Of a stretch of 64,000 nucleotides of DNA, positions 1 to 11,262 are shown in pieces. The DNA comes from Capniomyces stellatus (Eukaryota > Kickxellomycota > Harpellomycetes > Harpellales > Legeriomycetaceae). The stretch is taken from the NCBI GenBank assembly GCA_001661515.1, contig LUVW01000004.1, forward strand, positions 262,882-326,881, read 5' to 3'. Each line of letters opens with the position of its first letter. Position 1 is the first letter of the stretch. The translations under genes and the position numbers were made by a program. The notes beneath the pieces were generated by a model. The model worked only from the letters and a program-made list of their open reading frames with translations. It was not told the DNA's origin and did not search any database.

Positions 1-1
1 A

Positions 2-661
2 AAGGATGCAGCCTGGATAGCACCAGCATCTACATTGCGATGCGAAAACTCAAGTCAGATCCTGTTGTTATTGAAAGCATCGGATAAGATAGTGAGGGAT
101 TTGGAGCGACCGCTTGACTTGCTGGACTACAGCGAAGCAGAGCCGGTTCTGGGCCTGACCAAATGGGCAGACCTGTACCCATCGATGGAGTTCCGAACAA
201 TAGTCAGAGACCACAAGATCATTGGAATCAGCCAAATGGACCTAAAATACTATGACTTTTTGGACGGATATAGCGAGAGGATCGAAGATTTGATTTTTGG
301 GTTGTTTGAGGATGTGATTTGTAAAAAGAAAAACAGTGGGTGGAACGTGGCCAACTACACATTTGACGTTTATATAAACCAGGCTTTAACTAGACCCACC
401 ATCACCGGGTTCAATGTCTTTGGGCCCATCACCAGCCCTATTCTATACTCTTGGGAAGAGCTCCTGAGCCCAGACTTTGAGTTTGACGAGATCCGATTGG
501 CTAAGCATGATGACCCGGGGAGCTCGCTAGGATCGCTTTTAAACGCCTCTTCAAAGTACTCGTTAGGCAGGTTTCCCATTGATTTAACTGCGGATGCATA
601 CAACGACGCATTGCAGAAAATGTCTGGACAGTTCAGAACCAGGCCTGATTCGAAAAACTAG
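2..661 (+). CDS. CDC123: CDC123/D123 family eIF2 assembly factor, 5' truncated by window edge
   Basis: Cdc123 is a cytosolic ATP-grasp-fold chaperone that promotes eIF2 alpha-beta-gamma assembly. The frame is open from base 2, and the in-frame residues before the first ATG already match the family (KDAAWIAP, then an LLLLKASD block). Further family blocks follow: W-DLYPSMEFR, a VRDHKIIGISQ-YYDFL segment, a DVYI strand and SPILYSWEEL. About 219 residues are visible; yeast Cdc123 is about 360, so the N-terminal third or more lies outside the window. The stop is TAG at 659-661. One oddity: the family D-F-N-P motif reads G-F-N-V here (see findings). The gene converges on the zinc-cluster gene, with 120 bp between the stop codons. 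Family assignment is firm; the upstream exon structure is unknown. Confidence 0.93.
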   Translation, partial: KDAAWIAPASTLRCENSSQILLLLKASDKIVRDLERPLDLLDYSEAEPVLGLTKWADLYPSMEFRTIVRDHKIIGISQMDLKYYDFLDGYSERIEDLIFGLFEDVICKKKNSGWNVANYTFDVYINQALTRPTITGFNVFGPITSPILYSWEELLSPDFEFDEIRLAKHDDPGSSLGSLLNASSKYSLGRFPIDLTADAYNDALQKMSGQFRTRPDSKN

Positions 662-781
662 CGCAATCGAGGCTTTATTTTATTTTTATTGCAATTATTT
701 ATTTACAACCACTATTCTTTTATTTCAATAATAGAGACCTAAAACTTGTAAAGATCGAATCATTGTATTTAAACTAAACAG

Positions 782-3700
782 TTATCGGATGTTTCTATTG
801 TTAAAGTTTAAGAACAAATTCTGGCCTGGTACAGCCCCAGTGACATTGGGATTTGTACTGGCGTTAACTTTGGTATTGATTTTTGTACTTGTGTTTGTGT
901 CTATGTTTGTGTTGTTGTCTATGTTTGTGTTTGTGTTTGTGTTTGCAAAATAGCCCGAGTTAGTTTTAGAGTTGGGAATGATATCCCTATTACCGCCTTT
1001 TGCATCTCCGATAGATCCAGAATTTGAAAAGGTTGGGACACCAAATGGGCCAATACTTTGCGCTGAAAACTGTGCCATACTATTATGCTTACCGAGTACA
1101 CCGGCAACCAATGTGTTACTATTATTTGCATTAGTATTGATTGAGTTGTAATTAGCTAGAGCAGTATGGTTGTTGAAGCTGGAGTTACCATAGTTGTTTC
1201 CAGTAACTGTATCTGTATCTGTATTGGTATCTGAATTGGTGTTGGTGTTGGCAGTAATGTTTGGGTTTGAAGAAATTGGCTTTGAATTAATGTAGTTGAA
1301 TTGATCAAAAGTATGATTTGTAAACCCGTGATTGGCGAGTTGCAAATAGTTGATTTGTTGCTGCTGCATGAGTTGAACTTGTGGATATGAAATGTCATTT
1401 TTTTGGTATTGGCCGATATTCTGATTAAAAGTTTGGAGTAATGGGATTGAGTTAAAGCTAGGATTCAAAATCGGGGGGTTTACAAGAGTGGCTTCCTCCT
1501 TTACAGCCATATTGTTGTTGCTGCCAGCATCGAGTCCAGACTCCATGTTCATAAACGCATTTATATCCAAACCAGCGTTTGCTGGGGCATTATTAGTGTT
1601 GCGACTATACATAGTTTCCACATTCGCGCTGGTGGCTTTGGAAACTGATGTAGATGTGTTGAAATGAGGGCTGTTCAGCATGTTGCTGCCACCATGGACG
1701 CTGCTACTGCTAAACGAAAAAGTGTTTAGCTGTCTATTAAAGCCTGGCTCGGAGTTGAGTTTAGTTCTTTTATTTGTATTCGACATTGCTTGGACGTCTG
1801 CTTCATCTTTATTGTTGGTGCTGAAATGTCTTTTGCCTTTGTTTTTGGTTAAGCTTTGGCTCCTTTTGGAAACGATAAGCTCGTTTTTGTCAGAATTTTC
1901 AAGACTTGGTGGGCCATGATGACTGGTCGGCAAAAGTATGTTGCTGTGGTTATTATTTGCCATACCAATGTTCACAATACCGCCATCAAACCTCAGCTGC
2001 TGGGTTGCTGCCATGTACATTGCAGTTGACATAGGAATTTGCGGGTTGCCAGCATCCCTTTGTCCAGCGTTGCTTGAGGTTTTGGCCAGCGATAGTGAGT
2101 CAGGGTGGAGCGCATCTAGGCTTCCAAGCAAGTGGTTTTGGTTGATGCTGATCAACGGCTTGTACACCACGCCATCGTTTATGCTGCCCAAGTTATTGTG
2201 CATAAAGTTAATATAGCTGGTCCTGTTTGGGTTGTCGCCCATAAAGGAGATGAAATTGGGTAGCTCTGGTGTGTTTGGCAGAAAGGTTTGGGTGTCGAGA
2301 CCCGAAAATACCGAGAAGTCTAGGCTTGGGGCTGGCTGGCCATCGCTAAAGTCACCAGCAGCACTTGGGCCCGGATACACCAGCTTGTCAACTTGACTCA
2401 AAGCACGGCTGATCTGGGAGTTGTGGAAGTGTGGGCTGTTCTCATCCCAGTTTTCAATAATTATGGACCTGTACACTTCGCTTTGGGAGTCAGTTATACA
2501 GCACACAAATAAGGCAAACGACGAGCCCATTGGCACAAACCACGGGTTCAGGTCGGATGGCGACAGCGCTGCTTTTTCAAGCATCGGAAACTTGTTGAAC
2601 AGCTTTTTGTTCCTCTTCGCCGACTTTTCAACCACCATGGAAATCAGCCCTAGTGACCGGGCATACACCGTAGTAAAGTTGTTGTATTTTTCAAACAGCT
2701 TCAGCGCCTTCGCAAGCACGCTGTAAGCCTCTTTGATCTGGCCAATCTGCGGATGGTCCTTCATTCTGATCGCGTTCATCAGAATCGACCCTCCGCTGAA
2801 TATAAGCGTCGGTGTCTTGCTGTCCCACGACGACAGTTTTACATTCAGGTTCGCCCAGCTGAAAATGTTCGCCATCTGGATCGACATCTCTAAACACACC
2901 TGCTTTGCCTCTTTGATCCGTGCAGCCGTCATCCCCTCGTTCGCATAGTCCATCAGCTCCGACCTGTACAGCGTGATCTTCGCCGTTTGGTACAACAAAT
3001 GATTCAGAAGGTACAGCGGGTACACTCGATTCTTCTCTGCCTCCCCCAAACTCCTGTCCCTTTTTCTCTTTATGCCTTCAGTCTCGTTGCCTTTGCCTAA
3101 ATCCTTGCCCAGACCTTCGCCTGCCTGTCCGGCCATTTCCTTCACTGCCACTTCCTTCCATTGGTTGATCTGGCAGTATCTCTGCAGCAGAGTTTTGGTT
3201 TTTTCCAGCCTTGAGTCTATGTACTTGAACTTCCTGTATCTCTGCTCAGCCGTCATCCCCACCTTCTTGTAGCACCTATTCACATACTCGCTTACTAACC
3301 CAATCTCACCATACAGCTTGCACGACAGCCACAGCAGGTCCGGCCGCTTACTTCCCTCACTTTTCTTTGACCCCACATATCCCTCGTTGTCCCGCCAATC
3401 GCAGTCGTTTGATGGATAGTTCACTACCATGTCCAAGTTTCCGATATTCGCTGGCCTGCCCCCTGTTACCATTATTGCCTTGTCTGAGCTGAAACACGCC
3501 CAGAATACCCTCCTTTTAAACTCCTTATCCTCCTCGTCCTCCTCGCCCCCCAGCACCACCGCCCCATCTTGCCTCTTGCAGTCGATTTTATGCAGCCCCA
3601 GAATCGTTGTCCCCCTGATTGCTAGCCCCGCATAAATCATCGCCTGCCCCCCATTCCCCAGTCCATACAACACCGACGAAATCAGCAAACACCCCCAAAC

Positions 3701-4732
3701 ATAATACTCGTCGATTTTGTACATGTTGGTGTGCAAGCTGTCCAGCGCCTTCTTCATGTACGCAGTTCCTGACAAAAACAGCTTCTGATTGAAAAACGCC
3801 ACATCGTCCAAAAATTTTGCCGAAAATGCCAACAAAGAATAAATAAAAAACTCTGAAACCTTGCTCTCTACGATCTTGTCCACCAGCGACGCCACTCTTA
3901 GCGGCATCAAGATTATGGACGGCAGCTCCGATATCTTCATTAATATCGTCTCTATCTGCTGCCTCGATATCCCTCCACTCCCCAGCTCGATCTGCGACCC
4001 CACAAAAACCAAGTCCAAATCTCGCTCATGCTCTCTTATACTGCTGTTCTTCTTGCTCTGCTTTTGCTTCTTGCTCCTAATTAGTCTTTTCCTGACCTCT
4101 TCGCCAAGCCCACTATTTTCCAACTCTTCATCGCTCTCCGCACCATTTCCCCATCCATCCCCCTTTCCCTCATTCATTTCGCTTGTATCTATTGCCCCGT
4201 CTTCATCTCTGCCCTCAACTCTGTCTGCGCCTTCATATCCGTATTCTTTCTCTTTCCCTTTACCCCTCGCCTTCTCCCTCACCGCCTTGGCGCTTCTACT
4301 GTCTGCCTTCATTCTTTGTCTATATGTGTTTCTAAGCATGGTTCTCAACCTCATCTCCCTATCGTTTTGCTCTCCTCCTTGCACCGCTTCACCACCCCTA
4401 ACATTGCTACCTCTTTTATTAAGCGAGCTAGTTAGCCTTCCCATCATCGAGTTCAATCTCAATACTAGACTGTTTATCGATTCAATGTGTTTCTTTTGAA
4501 CCCCAAATCTATCCTGCATCGTGTAGTTGCATTTTCTATTTGTACTTTCGCACGTCCCACAGTTCGGCCTAACTCCGTCGCACTTACTTTTCTTCTTTCT
4601 ACAGATCTCACAGGCATATATCCTATTTCCTGGCGTTGTATCAAAATCTCTACCAACCTTCTTACTCCTGTTTGGCTCCTTGCTGGGCTTTTTTGCTTCC
4701 TTATTGCTGTTCTTGTTCGTATTGGTAAACAT
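782..4732 (-). CDS. Zn2Cys6 fungal-specific transcription factor, 1316 aa
   Basis: Probable nuclear sequence-specific regulator. Residues 42-69 form a canonical binuclear zinc cluster with spacing CX2CX6CX6CX2CX6C (CEIC, RKKKSKC, C-GTC, RKC). A short hydrophobic helix that may dimerise follows, then a highly charged linker (about 110-235). Residues about 255-500 resemble the Fungal_trans middle homology region, including a YYVWGCLLISSVLYGLG helix, AIRGTTILGLH and RRVFWACF. The C-terminal 500 residues are Asn/Ser/Thr-rich and end in NT/DT dipeptide runs encoded by hexamer repeats near 893-945 and 1200-1255. No intron is needed. The leader on the sense strand is strongly purine-rich and more than 300 bp long. 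The target genes cannot be inferred. The large size comes mostly from low-complexity sequence. Confidence 0.88.
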   Translation of the reverse strand: MFTNTNKNSNKEAKKPSKEPNRSKKVGRDFDTTPGNRIYACEICRKKKSKCDGVRPNCGTCESTNRKCNYTMQDRFGVQKKHIESINSLVLRLNSMMGRLTSSLNKRGSNVRGGEAVQGGEQNDREMRLRTMLRNTYRQRMKADSRSAKAVREKARGKGKEKEYGYEGADRVEGRDEDGAIDTSEMNEGKGDGWGNGAESDEELENSGLGEEVRKRLIRSKKQKQSKKNSSIREHERDLDLVFVGSQIELGSGGISRQQIETILMKISELPSIILMPLRVASLVDKIVESKVSEFFIYSLLAFSAKFLDDVAFFNQKLFLSGTAYMKKALDSLHTNMYKIDEYYVWGCLLISSVLYGLGNGGQAMIYAGLAIRGTTILGLHKIDCKRQDGAVVLGGEEDEEDKEFKRRVFWACFSSDKAIMVTGGRPANIGNLDMVVNYPSNDCDWRDNEGYVGSKKSEGSKRPDLLWLSCKLYGEIGLVSEYVNRCYKKVGMTAEQRYRKFKYIDSRLEKTKTLLQRYCQINQWKEVAVKEMAGQAGEGLGKDLGKGNETEGIKRKRDRSLGEAEKNRVYPLYLLNHLLYQTAKITLYRSELMDYANEGMTAARIKEAKQVCLEMSIQMANIFSWANLNVKLSSWDSKTPTLIFSGGSILMNAIRMKDHPQIGQIKEAYSVLAKALKLFEKYNNFTTVYARSLGLISMVVEKSAKRNKKLFNKFPMLEKAALSPSDLNPWFVPMGSSFALFVCCITDSQSEVYRSIIIENWDENSPHFHNSQISRALSQVDKLVYPGPSAAGDFSDGQPAPSLDFSVFSGLDTQTFLPNTPELPNFISFMGDNPNRTSYINFMHNNLGSINDGVVYKPLISINQNHLLGSLDALHPDSLSLAKTSSNAGQRDAGNPQIPMSTAMYMAATQQLRFDGGIVNIGMANNNHSNILLPTSHHGPPSLENSDKNELIVSKRSQSLTKNKGKRHFSTNNKDEADVQAMSNTNKRTKLNSEPGFNRQLNTFSFSSSSVHGGSNMLNSPHFNTSTSVSKATSANVETMYSRNTNNAPANAGLDINAFMNMESGLDAGSNNNMAVKEEATLVNPPILNPSFNSIPLLQTFNQNIGQYQKNDISYPQVQLMQQQQINYLQLANHGFTNHTFDQFNYINSKPISSNPNITANTNTNSDTNTDTDTVTGNNYGNSSFNNHTALANYNSINTNANNSNTLVAGVLGKHNSMAQFSAQSIGPFGVPTFSNSGSIGDAKGGNRDIIPNSKTNSGYFANTNTNTNIDNNTNIDTNTSTKINTKVNASTNPNVTGAVPGQNLFLNFNNRNIR
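893..945. repeat. Degenerate TTTGTG hexamer repeat inside the zinc-cluster gene
   Basis: Runs of TTTGTG/TCTATG units on the + strand. Read on the minus strand they encode the alternating Asn-Thr tail of the transcription factor. A second similar tract (TGTATC/TGTTGG units) lies at about 1200-1255. Confidence 0.8.
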
Positions 4733-7700
4733 GGTATAAAGATACTCTAGTTTGCTCTTCTTTTTACTGGAATATCTATTTTGTTATTTTGTTGTGCTGC
4801 AAACCAGCTCTCCCTTTGTTTTTTTTACTTTCGACTACTATCCTCTCGCTTTTTCTATTTTTTTTTGTCTTTCTTACCACTCCCTCAAGCCTTCGTTTCT
4901 CCCGTTTCCTACTTTTCCTATGCTACCTATTTTTCCTGTTCTTTTCTTTTTTTAGCTATTCTTTTTGCTAAATAGCTTCTTATTTAAGTTTCCTTTTCCT
5001 TTTGCCGAAATCAGTATTCGTCTTTTCTTTGTTGTTGTTGTCGGCTTTAGTTCTGTATTAACAATGAATTATTCCCTGAATTGCCGCTCTCGATATGCCC
5101 TAAGCACGGCAAAAGTTGCCTTTAATTTTTATAATATTTATCTAATTGTTTAAACAATGCGCCTGATTTGCCTTTAACTAGCTCTCAACTCGTTTCTATT
5201 TTGTATCTTTTTGCTAATATTTTTTTTCTTTTCATTCAGTGCACTTTTTATATTTGCTTCTTAAATACAGGCTTCCTATAACTTCTATTTCCGCGTTGTT
5301 GTATAGCTTGTAAATTGGGATTTTGCACAAAATTTATTTACATCACTAGAGTAATCTATACAAACATTTAAGAAACAAAAGCTGTTTAAATAAAAGACAT
5401 GGATGTAGCTATTTATTCGTCTCTGTGTTTGCGTTATTTTTACTCTCCCTTTTTTTGCTTTGTCATTAGTTTCTCTAATGTATTAATGTGCGAGATATAA
5501 TAGTACCTTATTTCTCCTCGCTTTTTACAAGTCTTTACTTTTGAAAACACCTATTCACTTTTAATTTTAATTTTAAATTATAAAGTTCAATTAACACTTC
5601 ATTTCCGTAGATTTCTAGTTTTTGGATCCATTTTATAACTAAATTACTCATGTTTGTTCTAAATAAAAAGAAGCCGTGACTAATATGGAAGGCTATTTGG
5701 ATTTTTTTAAAAAAAAATTGGACCTTTCCAGCTGAATTTAGCTCAAATGGTAACCACTGATTAAACTAGTTGTTTTTCATTGGTCCAGACTTTTATATTT
5801 TACTAATAACTCAATTCGCCATTTGGATTGTATTATTGTTGCTGACTTGTGCTCCCCCCCCCGCTCATTAACTAAATGCATCCTTTGCCTTTAGTAAACT
5901 CTAGGTATTTTACCACCACTACAATCTCCCTTTACACCTTTACATCTTTCTCAATAGCTTTACTGCCCTACAATCTATTTAGTCTACTCTAGATTAAATA
6001 TTCGATTCAATTACCTTGACTTTTCTCGATGTTATCTTGCAATTAATAATTCGTGTGGAATTTAATATTGCTGGCCATTTAAATCGTCTATAATAACTAG
6101 CCGACTATCCCATAATAGGTTTTTTAAGAACAAAATTTAAATTAAAAACAGAAATTCCAACCTTTTTCTCACTTTAGTATGTATTACACAACTCTAACTT
6201 AGTACATTTAATAACTGAAATATGGCCATTGGACGGCATCTCCACGTTCTCGACACTCACATTTTATTGCATGTTATCTGTTATTTCATAAGCTCCCTCA
6301 TTCCTTGAATCATCGGTGCAACTTTTCATACTTTAGTTATTTACATTGTTGTATAACAGTTCACGTAATTGTGCGCTGCATCACTTTAAATATCACGGCT
6401 ATGAATTGTATAAAGTTTATATTTAGTTAAAACCAAGTAATCTTATAAATTAATATAACCCTCGAGCTTGCACAGCTACCATTAATAGCAATCGTAATAC
6501 ATGTTTTTGTTCAATCATCTTTATTTTTCATGTTCTTTCTCATTTCCTTTGTTTATTCCCTCATTCCCTTATTTCCTTCCTTTTGTTTTCCATTATTCAC
6601 CATTTTGTTTTTGTTTTCTCCTACTCGCAAACTATCCACTAAAAGTAATTCCTGGATTTCGTCGAGTTTTAAAACTTACAACTCTTTCCTCTTTTTCCTT
6701 CCACACGAATTTTACCATAGACAGTGAATGATGAATAATCATCATCATCTAGCTGACTCAATCACTGCCTATTAGCTCAAATATAATTTGTAGTGACGAG
6801 CGTCATTCCAAACATTTCATCATTTCACTTGGTTTGTTGGAAAAGCAAATGAAAATTACATTGACTGAAATTTTTTTTTTTCAACAATCACCAATTTAAT
6901 GTGGATATTTTTTAAAAGCAATATTTTTTTTGGCGCTCACAACTTTGGTATGTTAACCCCACAAATAAATATATCAACAGATAATGTGCTGCTGAGTCAT
7001 CTTTTTTTTCTTTTTTTTCTTTTTTCCACGTAAATGGCACTGCTTTCAATAGAAGCAAAGGTACCAGACAAAATATTTCACCCAAATGAGCCAAAAATCT
7101 TGAAGAGATTCATAATTGACACAAATAATAACATGAGCTGTCGATTTTGTAACTTATCTTGTAATTTTCCAGTGACATTTTTTACAATAGCGTGTATTCT
7201 TTGCTGCAAAAACAGTTTTATCTACATGAATTTACACAATGAAACAAGAGCGCCAGCTTCATTAGAATTGACCAATACTATATTATGTTGAATTTATATA
7301 CCTTTTTTGCTTTTGGTACAGCTTTCTCCACTGCAATCACAATTGATATTGAGTATGTGGATAGCTTTTAGTCTTTAAAACAATGTGTTTAATTTTTATT
7401 ATTAGAGAGAAGGGCTCTCTTATTGCTATTAACAAACTATAAATATAGACATTTCCTGGTATTAAATGAGCCGTTGTTTGAAATTGCCAAGCTTATCTTT
7501 ATATCTTTTAAATACACTTTATTCTGGCAAAACGAATCTGGACTAAGGGATATTTGAAATTTCCAAGCAATATATGTATCACCACAGCTTGACCGCCCCA
7601 CTTTATACTCTAAACACGCGGATCCTTTATGTATATGAGTCGGCCTTATTCGAAAAGTTTCATAATTGATAATCAGTTCTAGCTCAATTCGTTGGATTTG

Positions 7701-8807
7701 TAATCAATTTTAGAATACTCTAGCAACATTTTTTAAACTCGGAGGTTTTCTGAGATGAACAAATAGTTTTGTCTCCAGGAGTTCACCCAATAAAATGTTT
7801 ACATCGGTTCCATTCGAATTAACTCACATATGAAGTGCAGTAAAAGCAACCATTACACAAGTAACTAAACCACTACACCACTATACCACTACACCACTAT
7901 ACCACTAAACAATTACACGGATATAAGGCCTGGGCACGGGGTTTGCAATTTTGGAGCAGTAGCACGATGCTAAATAAACTCGGAGATTAAATATTTTAAA
8001 CACGGAATTATACAAACTAGGAGATAGTCTTCCCACAAGAGTGATGAGTTACCATAGACAGTAAAAGAGGTTCTGTTTGGGTTTTACCTAGCAGCATATC
8101 GAATGCTTGTATTTATGTCGTTAATTGGTATATTGGGAAAAGACTTATTAGCAGCACATTAATCAGGCTATGATTAAAACAAATTTGGAAGAATTCGAGT
8201 GTCCAAAGCAGGAGAAAAGCGAAATAATGAGTAGACAGGGTTAGCTCCTTTTTATAGGCTGCTTTTTTTAATTCGGTTCAATTGAGTCATAGTAATCGTT
8301 CTGGTCCAATGGACCGCGACTAGTCTCATGTTCAACTACTTTTTTTTTTTACTGCCCAGGTGTACTTGGCCAGGCCTAGAAAAGTATGCTGAATATATTG
8401 AGGTTTAATATCGATTCGCCAAGTTTATTGATTAGAGTTCAGCCATCTTAGCCAGTAACATCAACTGAGCGAATCAGCTCTCTAAAGTCTCACTAATAAT
8501 TTTTTTTTACAATGCTAAAAAAAATATTATAGTAAAAAAAAAAAATTTCACTTCAATTAGCCAACACTAAGCTAGCGTAAGCGTATAGCATTAGAACGCA
8601 TCAATAAAAAAAAACAATTAAAGAAAATGTCGATAGTTTTTATTGCAAGTTTTATCAACGAACTGGGATTAAGATTTCTAGTATCAAAACGTAGCTTCAA
8701 ATAAGGCTTTCAATTCAAATAAGATAAAGTTAGTAGTTAGTTTGATTAGTCGGACTTTTATTAATAGCTATTTTATGCAACTTGAAGAAATAGAAGAAAC
8801 AGGCAAA
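4733..8807. other. 4.1 kb intergenic region between divergent genes
   Basis: No convincing gene was seen; all ORFs are short and low-complexity. The first ~330 bp next to the transcription-factor start are pyrimidine-rich on + (purine-rich in the direction of that gene). The rest is AT-rich with poly-A/T runs (8340-8350, 8530-8545) and a C9 run at 5854-5862. Three TGASTCA (AP-1/Gcn4-type) heptamers occur at 6754-6760, 6993-6999 and 8283-8289; the last is 519 bp before the PRS1 start. An octamer minisatellite lies at 7871-7910. Confidence 0.7.
7871..7910. repeat. Octamer minisatellite ACTAYACC
   Basis: At least four head-to-tail copies alternate between ACTACACC and ACTATACC, so the effective period is 16 bp. 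It is non-coding and lies about 0.9 kb upstream of PRS1. Confidence 0.9.
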
Positions 8808-10230
8808 ATGAGGAATGGTAAAATATTTGCTGGAACTTCTCATCCTATACTGTCACAGCTGATTGCCTCGCAGTTGAACACAACGCTGTCGCCAGTAACA
8901 GTTCATCGTTTCCCAAATCAGGAAATATCAGTTAGTTTGGGGTGCTCGGTGCGTGATCAAAATGTATATATAATTCAGAGTGGATCAACAGCTATGAATG
9001 ATCATATCATGGAGCTTTTGATTATGATTAGAGCAGCTAGAATGTCCTGCGCACGCAAGATCACGGTGATAATGCCATACTTCCCATACTCCAAACAAAG
9101 CAAAAAGAAGAAGCACAGAGGAGCTATCGCGGCAAAACGTAAGTACGATTATCATTGCAATAGTGATATTTTTAAATAAAAGTTGGTCTGGGCAGCCGAT
9201 TCTAACAGCTTATTGGTGGCAACGAAACTAATGGACTTGTTGGAATATAGTTATTGCTGATATGCTCTCGGTTTCAGGAATTGACCACATAATCACACTC
9301 GATCTTCATGCTTACCAGATCTCCGGGTTTTTCACCAAGCCGCTTGACAACCTGTTTTCAAAGCCAACGATTGCCAGTTGGATCATCAGCAATGTTGAAG
9401 ACTACTCATCAGCAGTGGTTGTTTCAAAGAATGCAGGTGGGGCAAAACGAGTGACCTCGCTGGCAGACAGTTTAGGCATAAACTTTGCGCTGATTTATAT
9501 CGATAGCAACAACTTGAAAAAGACCTTTTCAAGAGCGCCTTCAATGGTTGCGCTGCATGATCTCCCAGCGATTCTGCGCGATGTTTCGGACTTTGCACCA
9601 GTCAACAGCTCGATTTCCGCCGAACCAAGAAACTTTGAATATCCAGAGTCCAAAGAATACAGCGAAATCGACCAGGTTGCCGACGAGATTGGGGAGCTGG
9701 ACTTGCGGCCTATTGACGAAATCATGAATGAGTCTGATGACGATGCTGAGGCTGAAGAGGACATGAACTCCAAGTTTGACCAAAGCTACGATAGCCCAAT
9801 GCTCAACGGAAGCACAGTCATCCACAAGGAACACCGCGCTCCAGTTGCTGAGCCAGCCACCAAAAAGATCCCACACAGCGTTACGCTGATTGGTGATGTT
9901 AAAGACAGACTTGTTTTCTTGCTGGATGACCTTATTGACTCCACTCGCTCGTTCCTATCAGTTGCGGAGCATCTCACCAAAAACTGTGGTGCTAAGGGTG
10001 TGTACATAATAGCATCCCATGGTCTTTTTAGCGAAAACTCTTTGTCTGAAATCGAGGCCTGCCCCTTTGTCCAAAAAGTCGTTTCTACCAACTCATATCC
10101 AATCACCCAGCATGTCAAAAGCCTCTCAACCAAACTGGTTCAAATCGACGTCAGTCCCTTGTTGGCTGAGGCTATTAGGCGCAACCACAATGGTGAATCC
10201 ATTTCTGCTCTATTTGAGCGCAGTTTATAA
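8808..10230 (+). CDS. PRS1: Prs1-type ribose-phosphate pyrophosphokinase subunit (2 exons)
   Basis: Subunit of cytosolic PRPP synthetase (ribose-5-phosphate + ATP to PRPP + AMP), which feeds purine, pyrimidine, His and Trp synthesis. Exons are 8808-9138 and 9251-10230. The intron has GTAAGT at the donor and ATAG at the acceptor, and splicing restores the AKLIADMLSVSG segment of the family; the product is 436 aa. The start at 8808 (MRNGKIFAG) matches the usual Prs1 N-terminus; an in-frame ATG at 8775 would add 11 residues. As in yeast Prs1 and mammalian PRPS-associated proteins, the ATP flexible loop reads FPYSKQSKKKKHRGAI. The PRPP-binding loop is DDLIDSTRS rather than the catalytic DDMADTCGT type. 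An acidic non-homologous insertion lies at about 200-290. The protein probably works in a heteromer with a Prs3-like catalytic partner not in this window. Confidence 0.92.
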
Positions 10231-10887
10231 ATCCTTTCGTTGAGCTTATAATTTCTTCTTTTTATTTACTTTTCTAATTATTTGTCTTTCGAGTTTTATT
10301 TACCCTTCCCTTCAAGCAAAATATCTAATGTTTAGAGTAGGAGTGGGAGGGTGAGTGTAAGAAGAAGAGTAGGGGCGGCAAGGGCTGATGGCTTTTTCTT
10401 ATATACGGATTTATACATACATACATTTACTTTGGGGTTGAACTTTGAACAATAAAGCTGTTTGAATCTATAACATATTTTTGAGGCCATAACGTTCTAT
10501 TTGACTACGTTTTTATACCAACGATGCCTACATTTAATTTGATATTACCCCCCATTGATTGATTCCATTTTGTCGTATCTCCCGATATAGTCAGTAAAAA
10601 AACTGGAAATACAATGATTTTAGCCTCAAACCCGCCAAACCCACCAAACGCTCATTTCACACTTGTATTAATGTAGGTGTGGAAATGCACAACACACCTT
10701 GGCTTTGAACAAATCGTTTGGTGTATTATTATAACTGTCTGAACGAACAGTCAAAAGTAATGTGCTTTAGATACTAAATAAAAGTATTTATATATAAAAT
10801 GAGATGTGTATTCTTTATTTTCTACTCGATTTTATTGAATGAAAGTTGTTTTTTTTTAGAAAATGTTCTAGTTATATTCTTTTTTTT
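10231..10887. other. Convergent intergenic region PRS1/MRPS16
   Basis: About 660 bp of AT-rich sequence between two 3' ends. It holds a short G/A-rich patch at 10339-10375 and T-runs near 10850-10890 close to the MRPS16 stop. No gene was seen. Confidence 0.7.
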
Positions 10888-11262
10888 TTACAAGTTGTAG
10901 AGGTTTTTGAACTCTGGCTTGATTTTCTCTTTAGGAATCACATTTTTGTTATGAACTATCGATCTCAGAATAGGCGAGTATGTAGGCTTTTCAACAATGA
11001 CCTTGGGTGGCATAAATCCGGCCTTAGCAAACAGCTTTGCAACTGTTTCTGATGGTTGTGCACCAACGCCCAACCAGTATTTGGTTCGATCAAAATCCAG
11101 CAATACATGTTTGGATCGATCTGTCAAATCTGGCTTTGGATTAAATGAACCAAGTGTTTCCAAAGGTTGTCCGGTTAGCTTTGAGCGCGCATTTGCAACA
11201 ACTATGTGGAAAACTGTGGCCTTTTTGGCTCCCTTCTTGACAAGTCTGATCCTGACTACCAT
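10888..11262 (-). CDS. MRPS16: Mitochondrial small-subunit ribosomal protein bS16m
   Basis: A 124-residue member of the bacterial S16 family and a component of the mitochondrial 37S subunit. The N-terminus MVVRIRLVKKGAKKATVFHI followed by VVANARSKLTG and an LG-FNPKP block is the S16 signature. The middle segment, with YWLGVGAQPSETV and AKLFAKAG, matches the conserved helix region. The short basic N-terminus would have to serve as the import signal, as in other mitochondrial S16 proteins. Uninterrupted by introns, with its start at the cat triplet 11260-11262. Its 3' end faces PRS1. Confidence 0.93.
   Translation of the reverse strand: MVVRIRLVKKGAKKATVFHIVVANARSKLTGQPLETLGSFNPKPDLTDRSKHVLLDFDRTKYWLGVGAQPSETVAKLFAKAGFMPPKVIVEKPTYSPILRSIVHNKNVIPKEKIKPEFKNLYNL

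Noticed and set aside
6501..7291. Short + ORFs (76 and 85 residues) in the 4 kb spacer
   Set aside because: Low-complexity Phe/Ser/Leu composition and no splice-supported extension or family motif.
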